A DNA stretch of 64,000 nt from Sporocytophaga sp. (lineage in GTDB: Bacteria; Bacteroidota; Bacteroidia; Cytophagales; Cytophagaceae): assembly GCA_024707265.1 (NCBI GenBank), contig JANQAB010000010.1, forward strand, positions 1 through 64,000, written 5' to 3'. Position numbers and translations under genes: made by a program. Below are positions 10,097-19,586 of this stretch, piece by piece. Each line of letters opens with the position of its first letter. The stretch's first letter is position 1. Below the pieces are notes generated by a model that was given only the letters and a program-made list of their open reading frames with translations, was not told the origin of the DNA and searched no databases.

Positions 10097-12259
10097 ATGT
10101 ATATATCGAGTCTGAAAATTAAAAACTATAGAGGTGTTAAAGCTGATCAACTTGAAGCTTCTCCATTTACATGTATTATAGGAGAGAACAATGCCGGTAA
10201 GTCTACAATATTGTTAGCTACCAGTCTATTTTTTTCTGGAACATCTTTGGGGAATTCTGATTTTTATAACGAAGACGAGCCTATTGAAATAGAACTTACC
10301 TTCTCAGATTTAGATGACAAAGATATTAACAGGCTATCACCGGATCATAGAGAAAGAATCAAAGAAATAACTGAAGGGGATAAACTGATATTAACACGTT
10401 TTTATAATATCGATGGCAAGTCTGATCTTCGTTGCAACCGTTGGGCCCCAAAAGATCCCAGATTTGAAAAAGATGCTGTAGGGGGAATATTAAAGGGTAA
10501 AAAAGGGAAGGAAATATTAACCGGAATCATATCATTATTTCCAGAATTCAGTAATGAATTTTCAAACGTCAAAACACAAAAAGAAGTTTATGAAAAATTA
10601 GAAGAAATAATTATCAATCTACCTAAGGAGGAGAAAGAACTTAAACTTGCTTCTCTCCCTACTGGAATTGATAATAGTATCAAGAGTTTGCTTCCTGAGC
10701 CGATTTATATTGCAGCGGTGAAAGATTTAAAGGACGATGTCAAATCTAAAGAGTCTGCAACATTTGGCAAGCTCTTAGGAATTCTATTGAAGTTTCTAGA
10801 AAATTCAGAACATATTGGAGAAATAACAGCTTCATTTGATAAACTGCATAAATTCCTTAATGTAATAAGGTCAGCTGAACAAACTACCGACGAAAGGATT
10901 GATAAGCTTAGAAATATAGAGAATCAGATATGTTCATTTCTATCAGAGAATTTCCCTAAATCTAAAATTGAAATAGAAATTCCTAAGCCAGAGTTAAAAC
11001 AAGTATTTACAAATGCTCGAATCCTAATTGATGACGGCGTAAGAGATATTATTGAAACTAAAGGCGATGGTATTAAACGGGCTGTAACTTTTGCTTTGCT
11101 GAGAACCTACGTTGAACAGTACAAGGAGCAAAAAAGAGAAACAGCAGAAGCTAAATTGGTCGGTGCAGAGGAAAGCTCGATGGCAGAAGAACCACCTTTA
11201 GAAGTAAGTGAACAACCTTATATTTTCTTGTTTGAAGAACCTGAATTATACCTGCATCCAAGTGCTCAGAAGATATTATTTGAAGCACTGGAAAAATTGA
11301 CGGAAGCCAATAATCAGGTTTTTGTCACCACACATTCACCGATGTTCTTTTCCCCTCATTCTACCGGAACCTTTGTTAAGGTGATTAAAGAATATCCGCC
11401 CCAGGGAAAACCATATGGCAAATTTTTAACAGTAAATCTTTTAAAAGAAATTGGAGCAAAAGATGCTTTTCAGATTATTTGTTATGAAAATAACACTGCC
11501 GCTTTTTTTGCCAATAAGGTACTATTAGTAGAAGGTGATTCGGATGTAATCTATATGAAGGAAGTAGCAAAACTCTTAAACCCAGAATGGAACTTTGATG
11601 CAAAAAACATCCCTATCATTTCAATAAACGGAAAATCAAATGTGAAGAGGTTTATTGACTTCTATAGTTTTTTCCATATAAAATGTTTCTGTATCGTTGA
11701 TTCAGATGCTTTGATTGAGGGCTTTGAAAAATTTGTAGTATCCGATGGGATTAAATTGGAAAGAGAAAAGTTGTTAAATAAACTTGATGAAATTGCTAGT
11801 GTGAAAGGTGCAAAAGCAGATCTACCAGCTACCAAAATAAAAGAGTTAGTAAGAAGATATAAGTGGAAGGAACGATACAATAAACTGAAAGAACTTGGGC
11901 TTAAAGTAAAAGCTGGAAACGCATTAACTGAAGAAGAAACATTGGAAATCGATTCCCTATTTATAGAAGAGGAAAATAATCTGAGACGAAGGATATTTAC
12001 AGATAAGGCTATAGAAATTCCAGAGAAATCGTCTTTATTAGCAGAACTAAGAAATCAAGATGTTTTTATACTTTCTCATGGAGCAATAGAAAGCTACTAT
12101 CCTGATGGTGTTACAGGCGATGATAAGCCAACAAAAGCACTTAATGCTGTTAAAATCCTGAAAGAACATGATGATTGCAGAGTACACTTACCAACTATAA
12201 AAGTTGGAGAAGAGGCATTGTGTGAGTTAGAAGTAATATTCAAAAAGATATTTGAATAA
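10097..12259 (+). CDS. OLD-family ATPase with TOPRIM nuclease domain (first copy)
   Basis: A 720-residue protein. The ATPase head has Walker A GENNAGKST at 29-37, an acidic Walker B FEEPELYLHP with E380 and E381, and a switch His at H413 in TTHSP. A TOPRIM domain follows, with E479 in LLVEGDSD and D535/D537 in IVDSDA, the metal ligands of OLD nucleases. The family includes P2 Old and GajA. I chose ATG 10097: the frame runs back to a TTG at 10058 overlapping sbcC, but the family start (MYISSLKIKNYRG) is at 10097. It lies between sbcC and a second, different OLD gene. The likely role is DNA defence or repair. Confidence 0.88.
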   Translation: MYISSLKIKNYRGVKADQLEASPFTCIIGENNAGKSTILLATSLFFSGTSLGNSDFYNEDEPIEIELTFSDLDDKDINRLSPDHRERIKEITEGDKLILTRFYNIDGKSDLRCNRWAPKDPRFEKDAVGGILKGKKGKEILTGIISLFPEFSNEFSNVKTQKEVYEKLEEIIINLPKEEKELKLASLPTGIDNSIKSLLPEPIYIAAVKDLKDDVKSKESATFGKLLGILLKFLENSEHIGEITASFDKLHKFLNVIRSAEQTTDERIDKLRNIENQICSFLSENFPKSKIEIEIPKPELKQVFTNARILIDDGVRDIIETKGDGIKRAVTFALLRTYVEQYKEQKRETAEAKLVGAEESSMAEEPPLEVSEQPYIFLFEEPELYLHPSAQKILFEALEKLTEANNQVFVTTHSPMFFSPHSTGTFVKVIKEYPPQGKPYGKFLTVNLLKEIGAKDAFQIICYENNTAAFFANKVLLVEGDSDVIYMKEVAKLLNPEWNFDAKNIPIISINGKSNVKRFIDFYSFFHIKCFCIVDSDALIEGFEKFVVSDGIKLEREKLLNKLDEIASVKGAKADLPATKIKELVRRYKWKERYNKLKELGLKVKAGNALTEEETLEIDSLFIEEENNLRRRIFTDKAIEIPEKSSLLAELRNQDVFILSHGAIESYYPDGVTGDDKPTKALNAVKILKEHDDCRVHLPTIKVGEEALCELEVIFKKIFE

Positions 12260-12268
12260 ATAGGAATT

Positions 12269-14269
12269 ATGAAAATCTCTAAATTAAAAATAAAAGGTTA
12301 TAAATCCTTTGGCCCAGACGAAGTTGTAATTCCATTAGAGAATAACCTTGCGACATTTATTGGTCTAAACAGTGCCGGAAAAACTTCTGCGTTGGAGGCT
12401 CTTAAAAAGCTATTAGGTGCATCTCTATCAGATCGTGAAATTTTTCGTCAAGATTTCCATATAGGAAAAGATGAAAATCCTGATGATGTAATAGAAAGAA
12501 CGCTTTCAATTGAAGTAAGAATAGATTTTTCGGAAGAAGAGCTAGAGGCTGTACCTCACTTCTTTTCTAATATGGTTGTCGATGATTTGCTTGGAGATCT
12601 TTACATCCGTATAAGATTAGAAGCAACATGGAAAAAATCTGATCTTACCCCGCAAGGAGAAATTGAGGTTACAACCTATTTTATTAAAACATCTGAAGAA
12701 GAACCTGAACAAGAAAATAGCAAACAACCATTTCCCAATCATTATAGAAGTCTTATTCAGATCTTATATGTTCCTGCAATACGAAGGCCAGCAGAGCAAT
12801 TGAGATATGCTTCCGGTAGTATCTTATACAGAGTTTTGAGAAAAATTAAGTGGAGTGATGATTTTAAAGAAGACTTTGACGAGAAAATAGGCGAAATCAA
12901 TGAGGCATTCAGGAGATTGCCTGAATTTAATACGGTTCAGATCTCTATTACTGAATTCTGGCAAAAATTCCATAAAGACGAACGCTACAAAGATACAGAG
13001 CTTGGATTTGGCGGAAGTGATTTTGATGCTATTCTCAAAAAGCTGGAAATATCCTTCAGCCCCACCGGCACTCATAAATCATTTGGTATTGATGACTTAG
13101 GAGAAGGGTATCGTTCTTTATTTTACCTGACCTTGGTATGTTCTCTTTTGGATGTAGAAGAAAAGCTGGCGAAGGAAGAAGATGAGGAAACCATTGGAGT
13201 TACCAGACCGCTACTTACCATATTGGCAATTGAAGAGCCCGAAAATCATATTGCGCCACAGTTGTTAGGCAGGGTTATCAAAATTCTCAAGACAATTGCA
13301 GAAAAGGAAAACTCACAGGTCTTGTTATCTTCTCATACACCGGCTATTATAAAACGATTAGATCCGGAGAGCATCCTTCATTTCAGAATCACAGAAGATT
13401 ATGAAACAGAGGTGAATCCAATACTGCTTCCTGATAAAGAAGAAGAAGCATATAAATATATAAAAGAAGCGGTGCTTAACTATCCTGAAATCTACTTTGC
13501 CAGATTGGTAGTCATTGGAGAAGGCGACAGTGAGGAAGTCATATTCAACAGATTAATGAGTGTAATGAAAGTGGATTTTGATGATAATATTATCACGTTT
13601 GCACCATTAGGGCATCGGTTTGTGAATCATATTTGGAAATTGTTAAATGCATTACACATCCCCTATATTACTCTTCTTGATTTGGATATAGAAAGAGATG
13701 GTGGCGGCTGGGGACGAGTGAAGTATGCATTAAAACAGCTTCTCAAAATTGGGATACAGAAGAATAAACTCTTGAAATTGTCTGATGATAGTATTCTTTC
13801 AGATGACGAATTGGATAAAATGCATACTTGGAGTTTAATTGAAAAGGATTCAATAGATAATTTGAATTCGTGGGTAAATGATTTAAAGGAATATAATATT
13901 TTTTATTCTAATCCACTTGATTTAGACTTTCTCATGCTTACTCATTACCCTGAATTTTATAAAAAAGCCATACCCAAAGTTGGTGGGCCAAGAATTCCAG
14001 ATAAAGAGACAGAACCGGAAGAATTTGAAGAAAAGGTAAAAAGTGCTGTACAAGCCACCCTTAAATCAGAGAAAACAACAGGCGAATCATATTCCGATGA
14101 AGAAAAAGAATTGATGATTTGGTACAATTACCACTTTTTAGGGAGAGGAAAACCTACCACACATATTCAAGTATTGTCTTTAATGAGTGATAAAAACTTA
14201 AAAAGAAATATGCCTTCTGTATTTACAGAGATCTTTGGCCGGATATCTTCCATTTTAAAAACAAGTTAG
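12269..14269 (+). CDS. OLD-family ATPase with TOPRIM nuclease domain, GajA-like (second copy)
   Basis: A 666-residue protein distinct from the gene before it. It has a Walker A of the form GLNSAGKTS (residues 32-40), Walker B IEEPENHIAP with E322 and E323, and H356 in SSHTP. The TOPRIM domain has E418 in VIGEGDSEE and D471/D473 in LLDLDIERDGGGW. Class 2 OLD nucleases are encoded next to a UvrD-like helicase, and exactly that follows 4 bases downstream, so this is the better GajA counterpart. It starts 9 bases after the first OLD gene. Function as a phage-DNA nuclease is inference from family and context. Confidence 0.85.
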   Translation: MKISKLKIKGYKSFGPDEVVIPLENNLATFIGLNSAGKTSALEALKKLLGASLSDREIFRQDFHIGKDENPDDVIERTLSIEVRIDFSEEELEAVPHFFSNMVVDDLLGDLYIRIRLEATWKKSDLTPQGEIEVTTYFIKTSEEEPEQENSKQPFPNHYRSLIQILYVPAIRRPAEQLRYASGSILYRVLRKIKWSDDFKEDFDEKIGEINEAFRRLPEFNTVQISITEFWQKFHKDERYKDTELGFGGSDFDAILKKLEISFSPTGTHKSFGIDDLGEGYRSLFYLTLVCSLLDVEEKLAKEEDEETIGVTRPLLTILAIEEPENHIAPQLLGRVIKILKTIAEKENSQVLLSSHTPAIIKRLDPESILHFRITEDYETEVNPILLPDKEEEAYKYIKEAVLNYPEIYFARLVVIGEGDSEEVIFNRLMSVMKVDFDDNIITFAPLGHRFVNHIWKLLNALHIPYITLLDLDIERDGGGWGRVKYALKQLLKIGIQKNKLLKLSDDSILSDDELDKMHTWSLIEKDSIDNLNSWVNDLKEYNIFYSNPLDLDFLMLTHYPEFYKKAIPKVGGPRIPDKETEPEEFEEKVKSAVQATLKSEKTTGESYSDEEKELMIWYNYHFLGRGKPTTHIQVLSLMSDKNLKRNMPSVFTEIFGRISSILKTS

Positions 14270-14273
14270 GAAG

Positions 14274-16124
14274 ATGAAAAGAATAAAACCAGGGTTATGG
14301 CAACCTGCAGATGGAATGCAGCTTGAAACAAACGCCCTTAATATTGCAAAGGATTCTGAAAATAGTTTAGTCGTTGCCGGACCCGGTGCTGGTAAAACAG
14401 AGTTACTAGCTCAAAAAGCTTCTTACCTTTTACAAACCAATACTTGTCCTTTTCCCTATAAAATTTTAGCGATAAGTTTTAAACGGGATGCTGCGTATAA
14501 TTTGAAGGAACGTGTTCGTCAACGTTGCGGGGAAGAGCTCTCTAAAAGGTTCGAATCCTTGACCTTTGATTCATTTGCCAAGCAGCTATTAGATAGGTTT
14601 AAAAAGGCTTTACCGAAAGATTACAAGATTAATGAGGAATACGATGTCTTGCTTAGTGATCAGGCTATTATTGATTATTATAAATCAGAGGATACCGTTT
14701 ATGTAAATACGACCAATAAGGAAACAATTCAGGATTTGCATTCTGCCCCATTGCCTCACAGCAACAATACTTCACGCGAGAGCATTCGAAAACAGGTATG
14801 GAGAAAAATGTTAACAGCATCCCCACCAAAGATATCCTTCAATATGATCATGAGGTTGGCAGAATATATTATCAATACCAATCCAAAAGTCAAACAACGT
14901 TTGCAACAAACCTACAAGTATGTCTTTTTGGATGAGTTTCAGGATACCACCGGAATTCAATATGATTTTTTTAAAAGTTGTTTTTTAGGAAGTAACAGTG
15001 TCTATACGGCTGTTGGCGATGATAAACAACGCATTATGCTATGGGCAGGAGCACAAGATACAGTATTTGACGATTTCATTACAGACACGGGAGCAACACG
15101 GGTACCACTTACAATGAACTTCCGTTGTGCTCCACGACTAGTCACTCTATTAAATCATCTTACAGAGCATTTACTTGGTAAAAAAGATTTTGCAACACCT
15201 TCACCTAAGTGGCAACCCGAACAGGGAGAATGCTCTGTTTGGGTATTTGAGAATCCAGATGCTGAAATGCAAATACTGTTTAAGGATGTGTATAATTGGG
15301 TTACTGTAGAGGGGGTGAATCCAAGAGATATTTGCATTCTGGTAAAGCAGCAACTGTCAATGTATGCGGGACGTTTGATTGACTATTTTAATCAGAATGG
15401 AATTAAGGCCCGTGATGAAAACAAATTCCAGGATATGCTGACACAGGATGTCTGTGTTTTTATTATCAATACCTTGTATGCCATATTCGATCCTAAAAAT
15501 GGCACTGCCAGAGAAAATACTTTTAGCTTTCTAAGCAACCTTCATACAGAACTCGAAGACCATCAATTACTGAACCTGGATAGCATTTTATCAAAATTTA
15601 TTAAAAAAATCAAAAAAGAATATTCTACATCGTCATTGACAGACAATGAGATTAGAACAATTATCTCTGAAATAATCACATTCGCTGACAGAGATAGAAT
15701 AAAAGCAAGTTTTCCAACGTATAGAAATGCTGCGGTCCTAGCCTCTGATATTAAAAAAGTAGAAGACGAATTAGTCAGCAACTATAACAACGCAAAAGAC
15801 ATACTAATTGCTTTGGATATGCTTGTTGGGAAAGACACTATCCCTGTAATGACCATTCATAAAAGCAAAGGGCTGGAATATCATACCGTTATATTTATTG
15901 GATTGGAAGATGGTGCTTTCTGGTCTTTTCAAAAGCAACCGGATGAGGATAAATGTGCATTTTTTGTCGCTCTCTCAAGAGCAAAAGAACGAGTTGTATT
16001 TACTTTCAGTAAGAAAAGAGAGGGAAAATTCGGAATGAAAGCTCAGTCATTTACGAATATCAAAGTAATTCTGGATGAACTACAGAAATCAAAAGTTGTA
16101 AAAATGCTAGAAAGAAAACCATAG
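14274..16124 (+). CDS. UvrD/Rep-like SF1 helicase, GajB-like
   Basis: A 616-residue helicase. Motif I AGPGAGKT ends at T42, preceded by a Q-motif region. Motif II is DEFQDT at 220-225. Motif III is VGDDKQRI, then MNFRC for motif IV. Motif V is TIHKSKGLEY from 527, and motif VI VALSRAKER has its Arg finger at 569. The set is complete, so it should be an active ATPase. It is longer than typical GajB. Only 4 bases separate it from the upstream OLD gene, as in Gabija. A general repair helicase is less likely given the partner. Confidence 0.87.
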   Translation: MKRIKPGLWQPADGMQLETNALNIAKDSENSLVVAGPGAGKTELLAQKASYLLQTNTCPFPYKILAISFKRDAAYNLKERVRQRCGEELSKRFESLTFDSFAKQLLDRFKKALPKDYKINEEYDVLLSDQAIIDYYKSEDTVYVNTTNKETIQDLHSAPLPHSNNTSRESIRKQVWRKMLTASPPKISFNMIMRLAEYIINTNPKVKQRLQQTYKYVFLDEFQDTTGIQYDFFKSCFLGSNSVYTAVGDDKQRIMLWAGAQDTVFDDFITDTGATRVPLTMNFRCAPRLVTLLNHLTEHLLGKKDFATPSPKWQPEQGECSVWVFENPDAEMQILFKDVYNWVTVEGVNPRDICILVKQQLSMYAGRLIDYFNQNGIKARDENKFQDMLTQDVCVFIINTLYAIFDPKNGTARENTFSFLSNLHTELEDHQLLNLDSILSKFIKKIKKEYSTSSLTDNEIRTIISEIITFADRDRIKASFPTYRNAAVLASDIKKVEDELVSNYNNAKDILIALDMLVGKDTIPVMTIHKSKGLEYHTVIFIGLEDGAFWSFQKQPDEDKCAFFVALSRAKERVVFTFSKKREGKFGMKAQSFTNIKVILDELQKSKVVKMLERKP

Positions 16125-16142
16125 TATTCATGTTGTATAAAA

Positions 16143-16823
16143 ATGGAGAATATCATATCACTTCAAGACTTCTATTGCTTTATTGAAAAGAATGCTCTAG
16201 TGTTCGAAAAAGATCATGACATAATAGAGGCTTTTCTGAAATACAAAAACAACACAAATTCAGAAGAAGAAAAGCAATTACTGCAATGGGAAATAGAAGT
16301 TTTCCTGTTTTCATTTAATGGAGGAAAAATTTTTTCTTTTTCGACCAGTAATGGAAACGAAACAGGTAAACTGACAGAGTATCCTTCATTAGATGCCATT
16401 CAATCCAATGCTTTTGATTATATAAAAGATCGAGCAACAAAAAGTACTTCCTCTTTGTTGAAAGCACGATACAATCATATTTTGTGGGAAAGCATTCACA
16501 GCAAAAACAGGGCCTATGCCATCTCCGCTGCTGAAAACTATATTCAGACTATTTACGATTGCTGCAGTCAAAGTGACAGTGAAGATTATTCGCAACTGCT
16601 TGGAGAACTTTTTGAAAATCTGGCAGCCATTACTTTATCAGCAAGTGTTGATACCACTCAATTAAAGCAACTGACCTCGTATCTGCTGTTTGAAGCAAAA
16701 GGGCTTTCGTTTTGGGTAAAGTATGGGATTATAGACGACATGCTTAAGTATTCAAAGATTTTTAAAGCAGATGATTTTAAAAATGTACTTTCATTAGCAC
16801 CTTGTTCATGTCCTGCGGTGTAA
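16143..16823 (+). pseudogene. 3'-truncated gene of unknown family, last in the sbcDC-OLD-UvrD run
   Basis: Starts 18 bases after the helicase gene. The visible 226 residues are mostly helical. They include a conserved-looking stretch (SLLKARYNHILW, residues 101-112) that I associate loosely with N-terminal regions of DUF7380/DUF4209-type proteins. The last residues (APCSCPAV) look foreign: from about 16797 the DNA reads better as the end of a minus-strand gene. I infer that the original, much longer protein lost its C-terminal part at a rearrangement. The family name is uncertain. Confidence 0.5.
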
Positions 16824-16923
16824 TCAGCTTGAGCAGACTGTCCAGCTCGTCAATAATTTGCTGATTGAGTACAGTGTCATCCTGTAAGATAACAGCTACT
16901 CTCTTTAATGGATTTGTTTCCAT
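16777..16923 (-). CDS. Short minus-strand frame, probably a 5' gene fragment
   Basis: A frame of 48 residues starts METNPLKRVAVILQDD and includes IIDELDSLLKL. It meets the truncated plus-strand gene tail to tail, and its last few codons (MKVHF) read across that gene's genuine sequence. It is probably the 5' fragment of another gene joined at the same breakpoint near 16797. No function recognised. Confidence 0.35.
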   Translation of the reverse strand: METNPLKRVAVILQDDTVLNQQIIDELDSLLKLITPQDMNKVLMKVHF

Positions 16924-16992
16924 AAATGTTTGTTTGGGTTTTGTGCTTCGTTCCGCAAGCGGGTTAAGATATAGACAAAAAAATGCGTGGAA

Positions 16993-17096
16993 CAGTAGCT
17001 ACTGGGATAGAGGTACCGCGAAGAACCCGAAATACAATAGCTACGCCCACGCAAAAGCGGAACACCAGCTATTCTTGTATTTCTGAAAATTCGCGG
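16993..17096. repeat. Structured non-coding segment with imperfect 27-30 bp inverted repeat
   Basis: The arms are 17016-17042 (CCGCGAAGAACCC...TAGCT) and 17067-17096 (AGCTATTC...TTCGCGG), pairing with small bulges around a 24-base loop. Just upstream is the perfect palindrome CAGTAGCTACTG (16993-17004). It lies in the 635-base gap after the defence-like operon. It could be a mobile-element end or a structured RNA; nothing decides. Confidence 0.5.
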
Positions 17097-17458
17097 TTTT
17101 CTAACCCAAGAATATGCTAACGCAATTTTATTATATGTAAAAGTCTTTTAGTCTGGACTCTATTCGATAATCATTACAGTGTTAAGGTTGAACGGGACAA
17201 AGATAGGGAAAAAGTTGAAAGTTGAAAGTCAAAAGTTTAAAGATAAGATATTCCCAGGAATTGGATTTTTTTTGACATTCACTCCTTGTTGTTACAGAAA
17301 TATTATTAGCAATGAAAATAAAACAAAAAGCAATGTTTGTAAAACGAGAAGCAATATTCATAAAGTGAAAAGTACACTTCATATACTGTACTTATTTTTT
17401 TGTATAAAAAATCTTTTTCTTACTTCTCTATTCTTTTTTCACCAAAACAATTATACAA

Positions 17459-18937
17459 ATGTCAAAATTAAAATCATTATTTATTGCTGCTCTGGGGCTT
17501 GTCAGTCTGAATGCCCAGGCACAAACGCACGCCATGGAACTGGTTAATAAGCCTATCACGCAGCTGGAATGCGGCCAGGATGTAGATGTTCATGGTCCAT
17601 ATTCCGTAGTTGCAAGTAAGTTTGGCTATAACACAGGGGGCGCCATCCAGCTATTTTACAATGATCAGTTTGTAAGAAATTACAAACACGACAGTTATCA
17701 AAATAACAACGACCTTGGCAAGCCGGAGACAGTAGCAATAGGAGAACATGCCATTGTGATCGGAGCGCCATTGTATAAAAATACCAATAATGGTAAAATT
17801 GTTGGACGGGTAGAAGTATTCCCGAAAACTACCAATGGTTCTCACTATGCCACTTATGCTTCACAGGCTTTTTCAGAAGGCTCTACAGATGTTCTGACAG
17901 ATTTCGGAAGAGCGGTAGATATCGACGGTAACTGGATCGCAGTCGGTGCCCCTAAAAAGGGTAATGATGGCGGAGTAAAAGTGTTCCAGAGAAGCTCCGG
18001 CATGTGGGTTCATATAGGCTGGCTGCCTTTACCCAATTTCAATAATGCTCCTGACAGATACCCTTTCCCAGGATCAACTGTTGCTAATCCTGCAAATTTC
18101 GGAAGCGATGTAGCCATTAAGAATAACAAACTGATAGTAGGAGCCCCTGGCGTTGGTTCTTTTTATATCTATGAATACAATGGAACCTCCTGGGTGCTGA
18201 CTGGTGAATATTCGGGGCCTAAGGTGCCTTACCTGGGTGGAGATGTCACCATCTCAGATAATCATGCTTTGGCAAGCTCTGGGAATTCAGTGGTGGTATA
18301 CCAAAAACATTGGAACGGAACCTGGATAAACCTTCAAACGATCAATTCCCACCAGTCCTTCATAGATGACATTGCTGTAGAAAATAACCACCTGGTAATT
18401 GGAAAAGCAGGTGCCTCACAAAATAACGGTGTTGTTGAGTACTACGAATTAAGAAACCATGCGGTAAATGGTGTTTGGGTATATGATTTTGTAATGATCG
18501 GGAAAATGCATGTTGATGTAAATGCAAGTACCAAAGGATTAGTGAACCACAAGCGTTTAGGTTATTCTGTAGCGATACAGGGAGATGTAGTAGTAGCCGG
18601 TGCGCACAATGCCATGTATACTTCAGTAGCCGACGGGGCAGCTTTCAGAGCTCCTTTCCATCATATGATGCCTGTCCAGGCTCCATTGAGAGCGTCTGAT
18701 TTCGCCTTTACTTCCGAATCAGTACTTTCTTTGTACCCTAACCCCGCAGCAGATGTTATTAACATTTCTACCGAAAGAACAATACGAACTGTTACAGCAA
18801 CGAATACCGTAGGTGTTGCAAAAGACCTCGCCGTTGAAGGTAATCAGATAAATGTTTCAGAACTGCCTTCAGGCTTGTATATAATAACAGTAAATACCGA
18901 AGAGGGTGTGATCACTGAAAAGGTTCAGATCAAATAA
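17459..18937 (+). CDS. T9SS-sorted FG-GAP-like beta-propeller protein
   Basis: A secreted protein of 492 residues with a signal peptide (about residues 1-22, ending NAQAQ). The middle holds repeated blocks of the type DFGRAVDIDGNWIAVGAP, NFGSDVAIKNNKLIVGAP and RLGYSVAIQGDVVVAGA, the FG-GAP/integrin-like blade motif. The C-terminal about 75 residues form a type A T9SS sorting domain, with LYPNPAADVINIS at its start and SGLYIITV near the end. It should be exported and anchored or released at the cell surface. It stands alone with its own terminator. Confidence 0.88.
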   Translation: MSKLKSLFIAALGLVSLNAQAQTHAMELVNKPITQLECGQDVDVHGPYSVVASKFGYNTGGAIQLFYNDQFVRNYKHDSYQNNNDLGKPETVAIGEHAIVIGAPLYKNTNNGKIVGRVEVFPKTTNGSHYATYASQAFSEGSTDVLTDFGRAVDIDGNWIAVGAPKKGNDGGVKVFQRSSGMWVHIGWLPLPNFNNAPDRYPFPGSTVANPANFGSDVAIKNNKLIVGAPGVGSFYIYEYNGTSWVLTGEYSGPKVPYLGGDVTISDNHALASSGNSVVVYQKHWNGTWINLQTINSHQSFIDDIAVENNHLVIGKAGASQNNGVVEYYELRNHAVNGVWVYDFVMIGKMHVDVNASTKGLVNHKRLGYSVAIQGDVVVAGAHNAMYTSVADGAAFRAPFHHMMPVQAPLRASDFAFTSESVLSLYPNPAADVINISTERTIRTVTATNTVGVAKDLAVEGNQINVSELPSGLYIITVNTEEGVITEKVQIK

Positions 18938-18967
18938 ACCATAAATAAATCTCTAGTAAAATCTATC

Positions 18968-18997
18968 GGGCACGGAACAATGTTTCGTGCCTTTTTT
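18968..18997 (+). terminator. Intrinsic terminator after the FG-GAP protein gene
   Basis: GGCACGGAAC and GTTTCGTGCC pair around a short loop and are followed by TTTTTTATT. The hairpin begins about 30 bases after the stop codon. Confidence 0.8.
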
Positions 18998-19017
18998 ATT
19001 TTGGTTGGCAAAACAAT

Positions 19018-19180
19018 GAACGTAGGATTTAATACATCACTTTCGGAAAGTTTCCGTCCGGTGGGAGGCACCTCTCCCCGGCCGGTGTCTGCACCGGACG
19101 GAATCTATCAATCACAGCTTAGCCAAAATATTCTCTGTAATCTGAGATTAAAGAATACCTTATCCTTTCAAATAAATTGA
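19018..19180. repeat. REP pair and RAYT 3'-end fragment
   Basis: A right-type REP (GTCCGGTGGGAGGCACC, about 19053-19070) is followed by a left-type REP (CTCCCCGGCCGGTGTCTG..., from about 19074) and then by the RAYT 3' codons up to about 19190. The stretch GTAGGATTTAATACATCAC before it recurs at 22030. Confidence 0.75.
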
Positions 19181-19204
19181 AGCAGAAGATCCGTTCCTCG
19201 GCCG

Positions 19205-19330
19205 GATCCTGAAGGGATTGAATATTTATAGATAACTGGGCGTTGCCCTGGTGCGACCCCTACGGGGTCGTATGTTATTTATCTGCTCATATCTATAAAC
19301 ATTTGACCTCTTCGAGGTCAGGACTTTTCT
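19205..19330. repeat. Dispersed repeat with GACCCCTACGGGGTC and GACCTCTTCGAGGTC
   Basis: About 125 bp with two short perfect palindromes about 45 bases apart (GACCCCTACGGGGTC, GACCTCTTCGAGGTC). A near-identical copy lies at 36690-36812 and a decayed one at 3250. It is non-coding and intergenic in all three cases. Confidence 0.8.
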
Positions 19331-19333
19331 CTA

Positions 19334-19586
19334 CTCCCCGGCCGGTGTCTGCACCGGACGGAATCTCTCAATCACTGCTTAGCCAAAATATTCTCTGTAA
19401 TCTGTGATAAAAGAACCTTATCATTTCAAATAAAATGAGGCAGAACATCGATAGTCATCAGGCACTATTATTATAGCTGTTTTAATTCAAGAATAAAAAG
19501 GAATAATAATTGAAAATGTGACCCTGTATTTTTTTAAGACAGCACTTTTGGAAAGATTCCGTCCGGTGAAGACACCGGCCGGGGAG
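19334..19586. repeat. Non-autonomous RAYT derivative, best-preserved example (253 bp)
   Basis: It begins CTCCCCGGCCGG and ends GGCCGGGGAG, like the parent element. The interior joins about 30 C-terminal RAYT codons (to about 19463) directly to the RAYT 5' flank (AGCTG, TTTAATTCA, AAAAAGGAAT from 19475). The whole coding middle is missing. This is the key evidence that the dispersed copies are internal deletions of the RAYT element. Confidence 0.85.

Noticed and set aside
16865..17547. Plus-strand frames of 73 and 122 residues before the FG-GAP gene
   Set aside because: No motifs; the second overlaps the signal-peptide region of a clear gene in another frame, and the first overlaps a structured hairpin.
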